Below are positions 38,600 to 50,000 of a DNA stretch of 64,000 bases, in pieces. The translations under genes and the position numbers were made by a program. The DNA is from Pratylenchus scribneri (lineage: Eukaryota; Nematoda; Chromadorea; Rhabditida; Pratylenchidae). The stretch is from assembly GCA_030063045.1 (NCBI GenBank), contig JAQSEB010000038.1:248001-312000 (forward strand), given 5' to 3'. Numbering within the stretch: position 1 is the stretch's first letter; each line of letters starts with the position of its first letter. Under the pieces are notes generated by a model. The model was not told where the DNA came from and made no database searches. It saw only the letters and a program-made list of their open reading frames with translations.

Positions 38600-39601
38600 T
38601 CACATTCTTCTGTGGCACGATCCATATAGTCTTTCTAATTGGGCCACTGTCAGACGCCCCCAAGCCGCTTCAATGGCCTCGCGCAGTTGTTGAACGGTGT
38701 CGAATTGTCGTGCATTTTTGTAGACATCACGCGCCAATATGCCCCACACATTTTCAATAATGTTTAAATCCGGAGATTTTGCTGGCCACTCCATTAAGAT
38801 CACATTATTGTCGTCGAACCATCTCCGCGTACTGGCACTCACGTGAATTGCGGCGTTGTCCTGTTGGAATATCCACGGAATTCGGCGAAATCTTTGCAGG
38901 CACGGAAGAAGATGATCTCTGAGCAATTGTTGGTAGGCAATTGAATCCATTCTGCCCTCAACGAAAACGAGTGCCAGGCCTCCAAAACGCGTGATTGCCG
39001 CCCATGTCATGACTGAACCGCCTCCGAAGCCACGTTTGGAAAATACGCGGGGGTCTCGACGCAAATCCCTCCAGTAGCAATTCCACCCATCCGGACCATC
39101 ACAATTCCACTTCTTTTCATCGCTGAAAATCACCTAAACCAAAAAGAGGGGTACATTTTCAAAAATCCCCAATCTTACATTTTTCCATTTGTTCGTCCAC
39201 CAGCAATGTTGTTCGGCAAAAGCCAATCGCGCATCCTTATGTTGTTGTTTTAGAGCCGGGCACTTCTGCATTTTCTGTCGGACAAGGTTTGGCGACTCTT
39301 TGATAGCTCTCCACACGGTTTGATGGCTCACATTCAACTGCAATTCGGCCAAGGCCTTCCGAGTGCCTTTAGTTTGATGGGCCACAGCTTTTTGTATGCG
39401 TCGTTTTGTGCGCTGATTGAGTTTTTGTGGTCTTCCCGATCGTTTTTTCTTTCCATATTCATCTCCTTTGGCGAGAAAATGTTGAATTACATGTGTTGAT
39501 CGGCCTAAATTGTTGGCAATTTGTCGATGTGAAAGTCCTTGTTGTTTAAATGCTTGAATTTGTCCCTTTTCAATATCGGATAATTTAATACCTCGTGGCA
39601 T
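38600..39601 (-). CDS. Tc1-family transposase with a 45-bp intron (exons 39601-39179, 39133-38600), 318 aa
   Basis: Exon 1 starts at ATG 39601 and ends AAT|GTAAGA; exon 2 follows TTTAG| and begins GTG-ATT-TTC. Without splicing, the frame meets TAG inside the 45-bp insert. The N-terminus has a paired-like helix-turn-helix (GLSHRQIANNLGRST) and a basic GRPR-like linker (KKRSGRPQKLNQRTKRR). The catalytic part shows the first Asp in IFSDEKKW, the second in FQQDNAAIH, and Glu in DLNIIENVWG. The second Asp and the Glu are separated by 34 residues, the DD34E spacing of the Tc1 group. Length is close to the usual 340. The protein binds the inverted repeats in the nucleus and performs cut-and-paste transposition into TA. 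All catalytic residues are present, so activity is plausible. Confidence 0.95.
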
Positions 39602-39654
39602 TCTATAGCTAAAACAATATAGAATTAAACAGTAAATGTGAAAATTGATAAATA

Positions 39655-39887
39655 ATTCGTTTTTTATATAAGCGCAAACGTTAAAATTTTGATTCTATAT
39701 TTATGGAACAGCTACTTTTTGGAAAAAAATTTATAGAAAATTCAAAAGTTAATAAAATGAGTTTAAACTCTCAGAATCTTAATATTTATCGGTATTGAAC
39801 AAATGATAAAATTTTCAATTCATTTGGATAAGTTGACACCGAGATATGGTCAAAAAAGACGTGATTCTATAATTTTGGAACGGAGCT
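39655..39887. repeat. Right terminal inverted repeat of the Tc1 element
   Basis: 233 bp, the exact complement of 38293-38525 by eye, ending GGAACGGAGCT next to the TA duplication. Confidence 0.93.
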
Positions 39888-40207
39888 TATCTAATAATTT
39901 CAGCAAAATATAAAATGTTGGGTCGAATTAAAATATATTAAGATAAAATGGAATAAATTTAAAAATAGATCAATATTTGTTTGATTCATCCTCATTTTTA
40001 GGGTCAGATAAAGACTCCCTTAGCCATTAATTAGAGCAGAGTAGATTTATTATTTTCGTAAAAAATTCATTTATTTAACGATTAAATATGTTGCTGGAAT
40101 TTAGTTGAATGTTCAAAAAAATGAAAAATGTATTTTGAATAATAAAGTATGGAAATTAACTGAATGATCCACTTCGTTTTATTTCTTTCTCTTTTTGTTT
40201 TTCTTCA

Positions 40208-41295
40208 TCAAAATTTTTTATCTGTGAGGAGAGGTCCAAATTCTTTGAATTGCCATTCTTCTTTACCAAAATTCAAACGAATTGAAACGATAGGTTTAGC
40301 CAAAAGGGCGGTCGGAAAAAGCTGAAGATGGGCAAATTTTGATTGCAATTTGACTTTCCCTAAAAATTATTTTTATTTTCATTTCTAATGAATAATTAAT
40401 TTTAATTTATTTTACCCTGAAAATGACCATTCCAAGTGGAAAAGCATTCCAATGAACAATTTGGGTGGCGGATTATGCCAATTCCAATAAAATCCCCTTT
40501 CACGAAATAACTGTTGTTATTTCCAAATTCAATCTTCTCTCCTTCAATCAACATTTCTTCTTTAAGCCGAATTCCAATTGAATTTGAATTTGCCTCCCAT
40601 CCAAGATTTTTGTCTTTCAATGGAAATTGTTTGCTAGAAAGCCCAAACCAAATGTAGCTACCCCTGAATATTATTGGTTAATTATAATTTTCATAATGAA
40701 TTTATTTAATTTAAGGAATTTAAAATTATTTTTGCCTTTTTCTAAAGTAATTTTTAAGCAATAAATTTGTTTATTATAATTTTTATATAATAGAGAAAAA
40801 ATTTTATTTACAAGCCATTTGAATTGTTGAGAATTTGACCTTCATAATAAAATGCAATTATTGGTTTATTTATGGCCTTCAAATTGAATGATGGAATTGG
40901 CAAAATTGTTCGAACGCAATTTACTTCTAAGAAAATAATTATAATAATTTGAAAATTTTATAATTTTTCTTGATTTATTTTTTACCAAATACATCAGATA
41001 ATTGATGAATGATGACCAATCCTCCCAGAGAAATAGACAATTTTGGACCACAATCCATTTTATTCAATTTATTATTCTTCATTGCCTAAAAATTTCATAT
41101 TATTTCTATAATTTTCTACAAACATTAATTTACCTCCTTAATATTCTTGATCATTTTTTGGACATTTCTTGCTTAAATTCCATTTGGTATTTTGGCCAAA
41201 AGACCAAAAGAATTTTCCAATGGCATTGAATCGAACAATTCATTTATCAATTCAGCTGGCAATTCTTGGCGCTTAATGTTGTTTTGTTGATTCAT
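40208..41295 (-). CDS. SPRY-domain protein with possible F-box-like N-terminus; first exon has an in-frame stop unless a 33-bp intron is used
   Basis: Exons on the minus strand: 41295-41134, 41085-40986, 40926-40812, 40663-40416 and 40359-40208 (TGA). All later junctions are in phase. The SPRY part shows IIAFYYEG, a GSYIWFGLSS segment, SNSIGIRL, FIGIGIIR, LECFSTWNG and a closing LQLFPTALLAKP, VSIRLNFG. The N-terminal QELPAELINELFDSMP resembles the first helix of an F-box. A TAA at 41173-41175 interrupts exon 1. A 33-bp GTCTTT...TTTAAG stretch there would remove it in phase as a very short intron. Otherwise the gene is a pseudogene, or starts at the later ATG at 41082. It is related to the plus-strand SPRY gene at 25510-26309 over the SPRY domain. 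Confidence 0.65.
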
Positions 41296-41484
41296 ATTTC
41301 AGCAGGAGAAATTTGTTTGAAATTTTTAATTATTCCTAAAAATTCTAATTTTTTATCATAAATATAAGCCTTTTATATTCAATGTAAGTAAAGTGCAACG
41401 AAATTTGCGCATTTGAATTTTCAATAAAATTTTTACAATTTTGGTATCATTTCATGGTCGAGGACTGATTAAGAAATTTTTCTC

Positions 41485-42267
41485 GGTAAAATTGGTTCTG
41501 AGCTCCCAGATTCAAAGTCAATCAAATGATATACCAATCGACGCGTCTTGACGAGCTGTGTCAGAAAATACAAGAAATTTCAGCGCGCTTGCACTTTTGG
41601 CCTAGTTATGGCCATTAAAACTATTTTCCCATAAAAGTGCTTGGTCTCCCCTATGGGTCGAAAATTTTTAAATTTTTTTCATGACCATATATAGCTCAAT
41701 CGACGCGCCTCGATGAGAGAAGCTCGAATTTGCCATCGGTTTCGTATAAAAATCAAAAATAAAAAAGTAATGACCATTTTTGTTTCGCTGGAATGTGTTG
41801 GAACTGCGGAGGAATGTAAGAGTGGACTCCGGAGTGTGCGTAGCCGAAGCGCGGGAATTAGACGGGCTTGTGGCGAGCGAAGCGAGCCACAAGCTCGTCT
41901 GGTCGCGCGGAGGCGGAGCACACGGAGGAGTCCACTCTGAAATGCCCACCGGAGCAGTTCCAATCCGTATTTCCTTTGCGCGACTGTAACTTTTTTATTT
42001 TTGAGTTTTATGGAAAAACGATTACAGATTCGTATTCAGCTCGTTGAGACGCGTCGTCTGAGCTAAATATGTCGATAGAAAAAATTTATAACTTTTTCGA
42101 CCCAAAGGGGGGACCCTTCACTTTTACGATTTTTTAATGGCCATAACTTGGCCAAAAGTGCAAGCGCGCCGGAATTTTTGGTATTTTCATACTCAGCTCG
42201 ACGAGCTCTATCGAATGGTATATCATTTGATTGATTTTGAGTCTGGGAGCTCAGAACCAATTTTTCC
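41485..42267. mobile_element. Long foldback transposable element with 8-bp target duplication (copy 2)
   Basis: The 783-bp relative of the element at 31317. It starts GGTAAAATTGGTTCTGAGC and ends GCTCAGAACCAATTTTTCC, flanked by a perfect TTTTTCTC duplication (41477-41484, 42268-42275). The arms contain AATGATATACCAATCGACGC with its complement and AAAAGTGCTTGGTC. The GC-rich core (41800-41960), with GCGAGCGAAGCGAGCCAC, is inverted relative to copy 1. Several open frames on both strands across it are by-products; no transposase is encoded. Confidence 0.88.
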
Positions 42268-42323
42268 TTTTTCTCAATAACAAAAATAGTATTTGAATTC
42301 AATTTTAAATCCTCGACTGAATT

Positions 42324-42525
42324 TTGCCGATGAATATGAATAAAGAATTCAAAAAATTGTTTTGCCTAATGGCAATTCCCATTGTAAATCAAATTGCCTT
42401 TTGCTGCATAGAATTTAGAAGAACAATGAAATCCAACATTGAATGGTGGACAATATGGAAAGAGGCAATGAAGGGAAAATTATGGGGGAAATATGGTATT
42501 GATAATGGAATACTTAAAAAGTAAA
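42324..42525 (+). pseudogene. Small open frame with a diverged copy at 54.1 kb
   Basis: The plus frame (66 aa) contains IAFCCIEFRR and GKLWGKYGIDNGIL-type sequence. The stretch ATTGCCTTTTGCTGCAT and following 120 bp recur, diverged, at 54137-54260. Neither copy shows a complete gene or matching splice sites. This may be the exon of a duplicated, decaying gene. Function unknown. Confidence 0.3.
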
Positions 42526-42831
42526 ATACAAAGAATCATTCTCCTCAATCAAAATTTCACATTTCTTAATGTCAAAACAACAGTAGAAAATAGTAAAATA
42601 AAAAAAAATTAATGAAATTAAATAAATAAATATTTTCAAGATTATTGCAATTGTTTTGATCCCCTATTTATGAGTTTTTCGTATTGCTTATTATATTATT
42701 TCTATTTTCCACCTGCTGATTTACTGTTTTTATCGATTGAATCAAAATGTAATGATCTAATCTTAAAATTAATTTTTACATCGATTTTCTCTGCAATCTA
42801 ATTTCATTTATAATTATATCTTCCTTCATTT

Positions 42832-44874
42832 CTATATTGGCATAACTTGTTGTTGTGATTTTCTCCAAAAAATAATTATTCGACCAATTGCATTACGATA
42901 AGGGGTATTAATCAAAATTGTGATAATTGGATTGAAGGTTGGCGTTAAATAAAAGAATATTGTTCCAATTTGTGATTGTTTGTATTTCTCTTTATCATCC
43001 AATAAAGTTCCAGAAAAAAATTGTAAAAATGACAAGGAAAGCATAAAGCAGAGAGATAAAAAAGGAAATGTAGCCTAAAATAAAAAATAAATATTTTAAT
43101 CAAATTATTTACCAAAAGTGTCAATGTTCTCGTCAATTGTTTATTTAATTTGCGTGTATTTTCACTAAATCCACCAAATGTGTTGACAAATCGAATAATG
43201 CGCCAACCGCCAACGAAGAAAAATTATTATTGAATAAAAGATAATTAAAAAACAAATTGAAAATGCCCATAAATATCGAAAAAACAAAATTGAATGCTGA
43301 ATTTTTATTAATTTAAAAAATAAAATATTATTTATCCACCTTATCAAGAATTAATAAGCAGCTTTCTTCCAGCATATTTAATGTGTTCAAATATTCATTA
43401 TCTTCTTGACGGCAATTTAAAATGGTATCTCGAAATTTGGCCAGAAATATTGCAACAACCAAAATATATAAAAGAACAGGCAAAATGAGTAATTGCAAAT
43501 AGCGAAATAGGCTAATTTGTGTATTCCTGTAGGGAATATATGTAAATTAATAAAGCAAAAAATATAAATAAAATTTTTGATTAACATAGGGTTAAAAAAT
43601 ATTTTATTTTATTTGAAGCAGAATATTAAAAATTAATAGGCATCAACTATTCATTTATTTTTATTTTTAGCAAATTAAGATTTTTATTTAGACCTAAAAA
43701 AAATTCAAAAAAAAATTAAATTAGTATTATTCACCGATTAAATAAGAAATATCTGTAAACGAATTAGAATAAAATAAGAAATATATCGAAGAAATAAGTG
43801 AGATTACTGATGCAGGTGATAATGACAAGACCAAATGGTCCAATTAGATGAAATAAATTGTCCACAAAATAACCATAATAAACAGAAATATTAACGTCAT
43901 CATCCAAACGAGCAAGTAACTGATAGGGTTTTTAATTAAAAAAAAATAAATTAAATAAATTTTCTTTATAACCTGCATTCCAATCAGGGATGAGCGCATT
44001 GCGTTTTGCGTTTTGCGTTTTGCGTTAATTGCGTTCATTTTTGGCCATTGCGTTTCGTTTTGCGTTTTGCGTAAAAATGGGAAAATTAACGCAAAAAAAC
44101 GCAAAAATGCAATGAAAATTGTTTTAATTTACTTTCAAAAAATTGATTTTTTAATGAAATTTGTTCGTTGATTTACCATTTTTGGCTTGAATTTTTCGCT
44201 GCACGGCCATTTTTGACTTGAATTTTTCGCTGCACGGCCATTTTTGGCTTGAATTTTTCGCTGCACGGCCATTTTTGGCTTGAATTTTTCGCTGTACGGC
44301 TCGAAAAAATTTCTTCACAAAAAACGTAATCTTAGTGCTGCATGTTTCTGGATTGTTCATTCATGATAAAAAACCTAATTGAAAAATTTTAATCAATTTA
44401 TATTAGCTTAAAACGAAAATCTTTTTTTTTCTAACACCAAAATCTTTTTTTCAAGGCCAATGTACTTTTCTTTGAAAATAAATCTGACAGCCCTGACTTG
44501 ATAATAATTGAAAAGAAAATTTTAATTTTCAAAAAAAAAAAATTTTTTGACCATTGCGTTTTGCGTTTTGCGTTATTGCGTCCATTTTAGGCCGTTGCGT
44601 TGCGTTTTCCGTTTTGCGTAAAAAAAATTTTTGAACGCATTGCGTTTTGCGTTCGGTAGCTTTTGCCGTTGCGCTCATCCCTGATTCCAATGATTTGTTT
44701 TAAAATAAAGAAGAGGTCAAATGTGCAAGTTTGAAGCAATATTCGACTATATTTGATCATTTCCTTTGGCGTTTTCGTGCAAATTAACCAAATTAATAAC
44801 AAATTGAGGAAAAGACCAATCGGATGACAAATGCGCGTGAATAATTTGGTAAAAAATATAATATCCATTTTCAA
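42832..44874 (-). pseudogene. Srd-type chemoreceptor (seven-transmembrane), broken by a MITE and a frameshift
   Basis: Five exon blocks on the minus strand: 44874-44684 (continuing, after the MITE, 43976-43973), 43919-43808, 43526-43340, 43296-43113 and 43074-42832 (TAG). The first has a hydrophobic helix and the class signature HPIGLFLNLLLIWLI, then TKTPKEMIKYSRILLQT. The second has LIGPFG. The last ends with the TM7 pattern PTFNPIITILINTPYRNAI. These match nematode Srd-like G-protein-coupled chemoreceptors. A 699-bp MITE splits exon 1 at codon IIGM. The exon 43296-43113 is 184 bp where phases demand a multiple of three; its frame shifts near 43215-43220, from FYSIIIFL to IIRFVNTFGGFSENTRK. 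The link between the second and third blocks is also one phase off. So it is most likely a recent pseudogene. Confidence 0.75.
43985..44683. mobile_element. hAT-type MITE with GCGTTTT-repeat core, inside a receptor exon
   Basis: The 699-bp element has terminal inverted repeats CAGGGATGAGCGCA (14 bp) and a perfect 8-bp target duplication ATTCCAAT (43977-43984, 44684-44691). Inside are two blocks of GCGTTTTGCGTTTTGC repeats near the ends and, at 44175-44300, four copies of a 31-bp unit containing TTGAATTTTTCGCTGCACGG. There is no transposase. It interrupts the first coding exon of the Srd-type receptor. Termini and duplication length identify hAT. Confidence 0.93.
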
Positions 44875-46730
44875 TGGTGAAAAATATTTATAAGATTGTT
44901 ATTAAAAAAATTATATTCAAACTTTAATTTTTGATGAAGCTATATGGAATGATTTGGTTATAAAAAGGCTTTTTTGGTTTCCATTAAGTTATAAATCTCA
45001 TTTATATACATTTATCTTTAAAAAAGCGAAAGCAGCTGCATTATTTTATTAAGGTAAAACTCGTAAAAATTCTCTGGCAAAATTAATTATTTTTCTCTGA
45101 TAATAAATGTTTACGTGGTCTTTTTTTCAACTTGTAAAACTCGAATGTAATTATAGGATAAAAGGAAAAATATCATGCATTGAATTGTTGGCTGGAAAAT
45201 GCATTACGAACGTCAACATCTGAAAACTGATATTTTTGAATCATTCAATTAAAAAGGTGAAAATTCTCTTCCATTTTCTTAGAATTTTCATTATTTTTTG
45301 GCATTTTTCTAAAATCTAAATATGTCTTAAATTTAATTATAAAGTTTTTAAGAAAAAGTGCTATCTTTGAAATGATTTAAAAATAATCTTTTTTCTAGAT
45401 GAGTGGTTGGGTGGGTGAATTGGAATCTATTCGATTTTTTTTAATTTTTTCTACATAGGAAAATGTTAGCCTGTCAATATGTTTATAATATACTAGGAAT
45501 TTTTTTGCGAAATTTTTTTGAATTTAAAAATTTTTTCATACTAAGAATTTGTCTAAAAATATTTTTTTACTAAATTAGGGACAGTGAGGAGGAGTGAGGA
45601 CTGAGGAGTAATGAGGATGAGGAGAAGTGAATTTGAAAATCTGAATTTTTAATAAAAAATATTTTTTGAACATAAAGCACTTAGCTATTTCTATAATATT
45701 TATAAAATACTAAGAATTGTTCTAAAAATATACTAACCATGGCATATACAGGGTGGACCAAAAGTTCTTGCACACATTTTAAATTGATTATTTTAGGTCT
45801 TTAATATAAAGTTTATTCAATTTTTTTTCAAATTCAAATTCTCCAATCTTTTTTACCCTTATATCAACTATGATAGGTCTGATAACAATTCCCTAAATTA
45901 TTTTGTAATTTTTTAAAAAAAGGTCCATTCATTTTGAACCTGAAAATCCCCTTGTTGACGAAAAATTCTTTGAGGGATAACTCAAGAATGGGAACATGAA
46001 AATTTATAAAATTTATAGGATTAATAAATCCACATATTTGCTTCATAAATTGCTAAAAAATTTGAACTCCATCATAAATATAAAAAAGTGGCATTGGAAT
46101 GCCGGAGGGAAAATTGCCCCTGGAAAATGTGAGGGGACTGGGGATTAGTTGGGTCTTGGGTGCATAGTTTAGTCATGAAAATTCACCAATTAATAGCAAA
46201 TCGATCTCAAGCTTTTCGATAATCAACCCATAATCCACCTTCTCAACACTTGATGATTTTTTTAATTACTACATAAACATATACATGCATAGGGAAATCG
46301 GTTAGGGCTGTGGGGCCAATTTAAATTTGGGATTCGGATGCAAATGAAGCAATGAGAAACTAGAGGAAATTTTAAAAATTTTATTCAATTTTATCTATAA
46401 AGTAATAATCTAGAAATAATGGAAAATAAAGTAGAATAGAAAATGAGAACAAAATTAAATATGGAAAAATAAAAATTCAAAAATATCACAATTCAAAAAA
46501 ATATAAAATATTCGTATATTACGCTCAAACGCGGTGGAAGGGTAGTCTACTCTAAAATAAGAGGAAAATTTTTTTAATATTTAAATAGGATGGTTTATTT
46601 TATAAAAATATTCTCAAAAAATCGCGGATAATCGCATAGAGCCAAAATATCAAATTACAATAAAATATAATATCATTATTTTGCCCACAAATATCATGAA
46701 AATGCAATACATATAGGTTAATCCATGGCT
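44875..46730. other. Intergenic, no gene seen
   Basis: AT-rich sequence. A purine tract GGAGGAGTGAGGACTGAGGA lies at 45588-45630. At 45750 is CAGGGTGGACCAAAAGTTC, which resembles one terminus of a mariner-like repeat, but no partner end was found. The short frame at 45864-46046 has no support. Confidence 0.5.
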
Positions 46731-46734
46731 TATT

Positions 46735-47080
46735 ACGCCTTTTGCGGAGCCGACAATTGCTGGCGACGAAATGGTTTGGTGCTGCTGAACGGTAAAATTG
46801 ATGTGGAAATGTTGAGGGCATTTTATTCGGGCATAAAATTAGCAAAAAATTGATATTAAAAGATTCGGTCAATGTTGAATATTCACCGAGTTGTGGCCAA
46901 AAAACTCGGTTTAATTAAAATTGTTTTTTTTGGTCCGTTTTTTAGCCATATCTCTGTGAATATTCAATATTGGTCAAAGCTTTTGATACCATTTTGTAGC
47001 TAATTTTATGCCTAATAAAATGTTAATTCCACCTCAATTTTACCTATAGCTGCACCAATCCGTTTCGTCCGCAAAATGTG
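46735..47080. repeat. Foldback element, CGGACGAAAC family, at the 3' end of the Srt gene
   Basis: Left arm words TTGCGGAGCCGACAATTG, GGCATAAAATTAGCAA and GGTCAATGTTGAATATTCACC pair with GGTCAAAGCTTTTGATACC, TAGCTAATTTTATGCC and CCGCAAAATGTGGC on the right. The family is shared with 11890-12225 and 47555-47885. The Srt stop codon at 47082 lies at its edge. Confidence 0.6.
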
Positions 47081-47081
47081 G

Positions 47082-50000
47082 CTAGCCATCCACGGTCGTT
47101 GGTCCAATTCTGTTCGGTCGACAAAATTGCCGATGATGCCCATTTATGCTGTGCCCTCCATTACTACGAATTAGTATATGTATGCTTGCAGTCATTTTGA
47201 TGTTAGCAGTTCGTTTGAAAGTGGTGCGCAATTTTCGCACAAAAGCAATCACATCATTGCGAACTGTTTTATTTAATGTAAGGAAAATGATGGGCGGAGT
47301 GCCTGTGGTCAAAAGATTTAAAAATTAAATTTTCATTTAAATTTTACCATGTATATTCAGCCATGAATAGATGACCACATACTCAACCAGGCTATTTATC
47401 AATCCACTAGTATATGATTGTCCTTGTGTTGAGGTGGAACGCGGGAATAAATACAATAGAAGACCAGATGCGACGTTGAATATTGTGATCATGAACACTT
47501 GCGTAAAAACCTGTTAAATTGCCATTATTTTGTTCGCCATGTGACACTTGCTGATCCAACACTTACGGACGAAACGGTCTTGTGCAGAAGATGTTAAGGT
47601 TATTGTGGAATTGTTGACATTTTATTAAGCATAAAATCAGCAACAAAAAGATGTCAAAAGCTTTGGCCAATATTAAATATTCACCGAGTTATAGCCAAAA
47701 AAAAAAACAGTCAAAAAAAGCAATTTTAATTAAATCGATGGTTTTTTGGCCATATTCAACCTTAGACAAAGCTCTATCATTTTGTAGCTAATTTTATGCT
47801 AAATAAAATGCTATAAAAAATTTCAAGCAGCTTTATCATCATTGGCATTAGACTGTTCCGTCCGAAAGTGTTGGGTCCGCAAATGTCGTATCTATTTTGC
47901 TTGTTATATATTATTGGTGTTTTTTTTTCCGAACATTTGCCTATTTTATTTTTTTTTAGTATTGATACCTAAAAAAATATTAAAAATCAATTTTCAAGCA
48001 ATAAATTCCCAATATCACCTTTTTAACTAATCCAATAATAATAAAATAATTTAATAATTTAATTTGTTTTTCCATTATTAAAAATATCTATAGAATCAAA
48101 AAAGTGGGCACTAACCATTCTTTGTTTTTTACTGATCAATTCTCTGCCAGCATTACTCAAATTGTAGGCTCCAATTTTAATAGAGAATGCGATGAAGAAA
48201 ATTGCATAAACGCCTGGCAATAAAATACTTGATAAGAGAACATGCTGGCTATACCAATTTGAGATATACTTAAATGAAAAATAATTAATTTAAAAATATA
48301 ATTGAATTAAAAAGCAATTTAAATTTATTTTAAAAGCGACAAAAATAATTAAAATTTATTTTTATAAATTTTTTCAAAATTAATTATTATTTTTAATGCG
48401 CCGCCTTTCCTACATATTTCGGTTCCAAATTCCATTTTTCATAGCTGACATAGGGATTCAGGGCCCAAGTAAAATGAACACCATCGAATACAATTGCTTT
48501 GCCAAAGAAGAACCATGCAATGCCATAGGCAGTCGGCAGCAACATCCACAGCCATGTACGATATCCTCAAAAAATAAAAAAAAAATATACATATGATTAT
48601 TCTATTAGAAATCCTTGGGCCTAAGAGTTTCAGACTCCGGGGTGTTTTCGGAAATTTGCGATAAAAAATGCTTATTCGGCTAAATTTCACCTAAAAATTG
48701 GTAATTTTCGATATAAATTTTTTCGATAGGTGGGCCTTTATTAGAGACTGGGCTTCTAATAGTATAAATACGGTAATTATGATTATTTATTTTTAATTAA
48801 ATTGAAAATTTAAAAAAACCTCCAAATAAGGTTTCCTCGAATTTCGGGATTAACAAAGACAAACATCGATTAATAGAAAGAATCAACTGCGCGAGAACTT
48901 CAGCAAGACAACAAGCTATAATAATAATGAAATTATATAATCTTTCAAAATATTATGCAAAAAAATATTTTAAAAAAATTTAGACTTCCAACTTCCAATT
49001 CTTGAACAGGTGTAAAAACAGTTTAAGTCAAATAAAAAATATAATTTTAATTATTTTACTCACACAATCCAAAGCTGCCAGCAATATATTGGAACAATGG
49101 ACAGGAACAATATTGAGCGCCGATGAGACTCAAATATGCACGCAAAAAGCCTATTATAAAAAAAATAAATAAAAATTTATATTATATATGTAACAAAAAT
49201 TTAAAATAGTTAATTTTTCGTTTTAGAAGTTCTAATTAACCGATTTTCGAGATCTTTTTTTAAAGAAACAGAATTCCATGCTGCATTAAAAATATTATAA
49301 ATTAGGCATTTCGGTAAATGGTCCCCGATTTTGAGATATAATCCTAAAACCGGTTTTAAAAAGTGAACTTTTTCAATTTGGGTAGGGAAAACTTTTCCCC
49401 ATTGATTTTTACTATATTAATATAATGCAAAGAATTTAAGTCAAGAGTCTTAGCTACAAAATGATATATGGTTTATGAGGTCTAAACTCAAAACCCAGAG
49501 CTGTGGAAGCCGGTAAGAATTCCTAATTCAGCAAATTTTTTCATGACCGAATGCCGAAGATGAAGGAAATTAGATGGAGGCCGCGGGTTCGAATCCCACC
49601 AAAAGAAAATAATTTTTTTTTGATGAGCTAAAGTATGAAAAGAGTTATTTTGTGTCTGGAAACCGGCCAAAAAGGGTGTGCGAACCGATTTGGCCAGGGC
49701 ATGGTTTAAATTGGAAAAAAATGTAGTATAATGAGTTTTCGATGGTGGAGATCAAGAATTTTTTATTTTCGATTTTGATCCCATTCAAGGGTCTAAACAG
49801 ATGCACCAGTAAATTTTGTTAATAGATGAAGATTTCTTATCAGCAATTTAACATTACTAGGAAATTTTAAAGCGCGAGAGCGCTTTCTTCTAAATTTTCA
49901 TTTATTTAACCATCTAATGTATTCCTTCCGTCCCTCTTTTTATTTTTAATGAAAAAGGAAAACAAAATTTAACTGTAGGAATTTTCTTAAGCAAACAAAA

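Larger units (their letters stand above)
38293..39887 (-). mobile_element. Complete Tc1-type DNA transposon, 1595 bp
   Basis: The element is flanked by the TA target duplication (38291-38292, 39888-39889). It begins AGCTCCGTTCCAAAATTATA and ends with the exact complement. The terminal inverted repeats, 38293-38525 and 39655-39887, are 233 bp and appear identical base for base by eye. Each contains the outer word AGCTCCGTTCCAAAATTATA and, 175 bp inward, a related AGCTGTTCCATAAATATAGA. This is the IR/DR arrangement known from Tc3 and Sleeping Beauty type elements. One transposase gene lies between. Perfect repeats and an open gene indicate a recent insertion. Confidence 0.95.

Noticed and set aside
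41668..41989. Several open frames on both strands with Arg/Ser/Thr-rich sequence
   Set aside because: They cover the GC-rich core of the foldback at 41485-42267 and have no splice or family support.
44587..44874. Receptor first exon ending in a 30-residue tail (RDERNGKSYRTQ onward)
   Set aside because: That tail is MITE sequence beyond the target duplication; the true exon resumes at 43976.
49488..49670. Minus-strand protein with WDSNPRP motif
   Set aside because: This peptide is the well-known translation of a tRNA T-arm; the DNA is a tRNA-like remnant.
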